From positions 43,501 to 107,500 of the forward strand of contig PBAR01000007.1 in NCBI GenBank assembly GCA_002718285.1: DNA of 64,000 nucleotides, read 5' to 3'. A program made the translations under genes and the position numbers. The stretch is from Fidelibacterota bacterium (GTDB taxonomy: Bacteria; Marinisomatota; Marinisomatia; Marinisomatales; UBA1611). Shown here one piece after another: positions 63,901-64,000 of this stretch. Below the pieces are notes generated by a model that did no database searches, had not been told where the DNA came from, and was given only the letters and a program-made list of their open reading frames with translations. Position 1 is the first letter of the stretch. Every line of letters starts with the position of its first letter.

Positions 63901-64000
63901 TCCAATCTCCAACATATTTATTTCCATTCTCAAAAATATAAGTACCTTCCCCATGCCTTTCATCATTCAACCATGCTCCAAGGTATACCTCACCATTATT
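57983..64000 (-). CDS. giant MORN-repeat protein, 5' end cut by window edge
   Basis: The frame continues through the right window edge (upstream codons read NGEVYLGAWLNDERHGEGT), so this is the C-terminal part. From the first Met at 63970 the visible 1995 residues are wholly tandem MORN repeats with period 23 (type EGEWKDDKRNGQGIYTFTNGNKY). I aligned 87 units; 85 internal units total 1955 residues, with one extra residue in each of two units, plus 19-residue partial ends, which sums exactly to 1995. Several units use a different second half (FLDGKFHGQGTF). The last unit ends MDGEGTYLSND, then the stop. MORN repeats often bind membranes or proteins. No other domain is visible in this window; function unknown. 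Confidence 0.92.
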   Translation of the reverse strand, partial: NNGEVYLGAWLNDERHGEGTYIFENGNKYVGDWIEDKRNGRGIFTYPDGDKYVGDYKDDFRTGQGVFTFINGNRYEGMFLNGNFHGKGISTYENGDKYVGEWENGSMNGKGSYVYKSGDQYEGDWRDDKRTGKGTYTYSNGDEYVGDFKDDSFHGQGIFYVKSGETYSGGWIEGKRTGFGVFTFTNGNKYEGLFLNGKFHGQGTFDYANGNRYDGEWKDDKRNGQGSLFFINGDKYEGEWKDDKRNGQGIYNFTNNENYDGFFRDNKYHGKGIYNFVSGNRYEGNWEDNNRSGRAIFIYSNGDRYDGSYLNDKRNGRGALTYSNGDTYIGNWKDGNMDGQGIYTYKSGNKYEGVWYNDKRNGQGIYTFTNGNRYEGNWKDDRREGFGTYFYSDGNRYEGDWKNNKQTGKGIYIFTNGDKYEGQFLDGKFHGQGTFTYLDGNSYRGDYKEENQTGWGIFTFINGDKYEGMFLDGKFHGQGTFIYATGESYKGEWENSKRSGRGSSTYPNGEEYTGNWIDDKRNGRGSSTYPNGEEFMGNWIDDKRNGQGSSTYPNGEEYTGNWIDDKRTGKGTYTYTSGEEYVGNWKNDKKEGLGKFTQINGNIYEGEWINSKRTGNGTYIFINGDKYEGKFLDGKFEGMGTIVYADSSKYIGSWKTGKKEGEGTFIYRDGQTYTGVWFNNKRNGRGTSIYTNGEKYVGEWKEDIREGIGLFYFVNGNIYQGDYKNDKRNGKGILSYPNGEKYEGDYTDDKKNGKGTFYFKNGNIYQGDYKNGERNGKGIYTFNNGDKYDGLFLNGKFHGKGTFIYPNGEKYDGNWLEGEMTGEGEYSFANGDKYNGHFLNGKFNGRGTLNYINGEKYEGSWFDGIRMRKGVYYFNNGEKYAGEWKDDKRTGQGIYTFTNGEKYDGLFLEGEFNGQGKFIYSNGDIYQGKWHESKRHGLGALYVAGGDIYKGNWVDDKRNGKGEYTFKNGNKYEGEWSENKRNGQGVLIFRSGNRYEGSWVDDKRNGQGSYTFKSGNKYEGNWIDDKRNGYGVFTYTEGDVYQGNWVDDAREGNGTYIYANGNQYVGDYVKGKRDGTGTFTFTNGNQYIGDYRNGEREGRGTLIYANGNEYVGDYANDRRTGKGRFLFANGNTYDGMFLDDKFNGKGTFHNLNEGEKYIGEWKNGQKDAQGIYNYSNGDIYDGEWKTNNRDGQGTLRYLNGETYVGGWKSNKQDGKGTFSYINGSKYIGEWKDGQKQGRGTFLYENGEKYEGNWIGNKRDGYGSFLYSNGERYEGEWKDEKRTGVGKYYFLNGDFYEGDWRDGNRIGRGIYRFKNGDKYEGEFFNGRFNIQGILTYSNGEKYEGDWSDGEKTGEGIFTFLNGDIYRGTFLIGEFHDRGILTYSNGEKYEGDWQNSRRTGKGIYFFQNGDKYEGEFLDNNFHGTGKFIYADGSKYEGEWKYDKKNGMGIQWFKNGNRYDGYWKDNKKNGQGKLTYLDGDIYEGYFLDDKFQGQGSYRFKSGNMYEGEWVDNKRNGKGIFLYPNGEKYEGQYLNDKRNGIGTFTYANGDIFEGEWMNGNMHGNGLYLYKSGNKYEGDWLNDKRQGYGVYTFINGNQYDGLWNNDKREGEGALIYANGDKYIGSWNNDKREGEGVYTYNNGNIYEGKFLDGKFHGKGIFTFLNGNIYEGLFSNGKFNGQGTFKYNNGNTYNGLFLDDEFHGDGTFLYLDEGKYEGEWKNGKKEGNGTFIYSNGEQYVGEWLNNYKNGKGVFTYLNSTKYEGEWKNGKKEGQGAFINSTGDQYVGHWLANKKEGTGKMIYSNGDIYEGDWKNGKRHGKGIFKIAGGDDMYKGQWIDGKKEGQGMFTFSNGESYNGEWKGDKREGYGKMYFVDGSRYDGEWDKDKRTGSGIYYYITGDRYDGKFLNGKFHGQGMVFYLNGEHYSGEWQNNRRNGFGTYTYLNGETYKGYWKNNERDGQGTFSYLNGDKYQGEWKNDQRNGIGTFTYSNGDKYESQWKNDNMDGEGTYLSND
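62301..62507. repeat. three near-identical tandem 69-base MORN units
   Basis: Three consecutive 69-base units (62301-62369, 62370-62438, 62439-62507) each encode a unit of the form GNWIDDKRNGQGSSTYPNGE. Units two and three differ at only about three positions in their first 62 bases. This is much closer than elsewhere in the gene, so it is a recent local duplication. Confidence 0.8.

Noticed and set aside
57983..64000. Regularly spaced 69-base repeats as a CRISPR array
   Set aside because: The repeats are contiguous, diverged coding units with no distinct spacers, and they encode a continuous MORN protein.

Overview
The window is about one third G+C and almost entirely coding. It is a surface-polysaccharide (capsule or O-antigen) locus plus flanking genes. 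Nearly all genes run leftward on the minus strand; the one clear exception is an aldolase/dehydrogenase fusion at 50306-52279. The organism is probably a marine member of the Bacteroidota/FCB supergroup, and my best guess is Candidatus Marinimicrobia (SAR406). The reasons are the A+T-rich code, a PNPFN-type C-terminal sorting domain (52321-52863), a long multi-SLBB export protein and weak Shine-Dalgarno signals. This taxonomic call comes from pattern memory, not from a search.

Layout from the right (5' end of the minus strand). 57983-64000 is the 3' part of a giant gene made only of 23-residue MORN repeats; 87 units fall in the window. 52321-57594 holds a membrane protein with an integrase-like N-terminus, a seven-SLBB polysaccharide export protein, lhgO, and a decayed secreted-protein gene. 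47881-52279 is a methylthioadenosine salvage island: mtnA, mtnP and apt, with a divergent class II aldolase/SDR fusion that may complete a DHAP-shunt type pathway. 47140-47700 is a winged-helix/nucleotidyltransferase-like regulator that may control the polysaccharide locus.

34617-46874 encodes a DegT aminotransferase, a Wzz-like chain-length protein, and a tight operon: pseB, pseC, aldo/keto reductase, MaoC-SDR fusion, FkbH, acyl carrier protein, GNAT, epimerase, a heptose-kinase-like GHMP enzyme and a GDP-fucose-synthase-like enzyme. I read this as synthesis of a pseudaminic-type amino sugar carrying an unusual ACP-delivered acyl group, plus a heptose-derived sugar. 32780-33750 is a small gene graveyard in which N-terminal pieces of two genes abut C-terminal pieces of two others, as expected from two deletions.

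22534-32689 is the least understood part. Seven genes overlap or nearly abut: cupin, HAD, dioxygenase-like protein, split thiamine-diphosphate enzyme alpha and beta, B12-type radical SAM, and a ColD-like enzyme with His in place of the PLP lysine. They are followed upstream by Nudix, a second dioxygenase-like paralogue, a HemN-like radical SAM and a PfpI protein. This looks like a route to a deoxy, branched or otherwise modified sugar that I cannot name.

11133-22486 continues the nonulosonic acid route (cytidylyltransferase/aminotransferase fusion, NeuB-family synthase, PseG-like hydrolase) with tailoring enzymes. 4146-10780 holds transferases and the Wzx flippase. 1-3910 holds KdsA, a stand-alone CBS pair, an HpcH/HpaI aldolase and a carbamoyltransferase that runs off the left edge. 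No complete initiating glycosyltransferase, Wzy polymerase, tRNA, rRNA, CRISPR array or insertion sequence was recognised.
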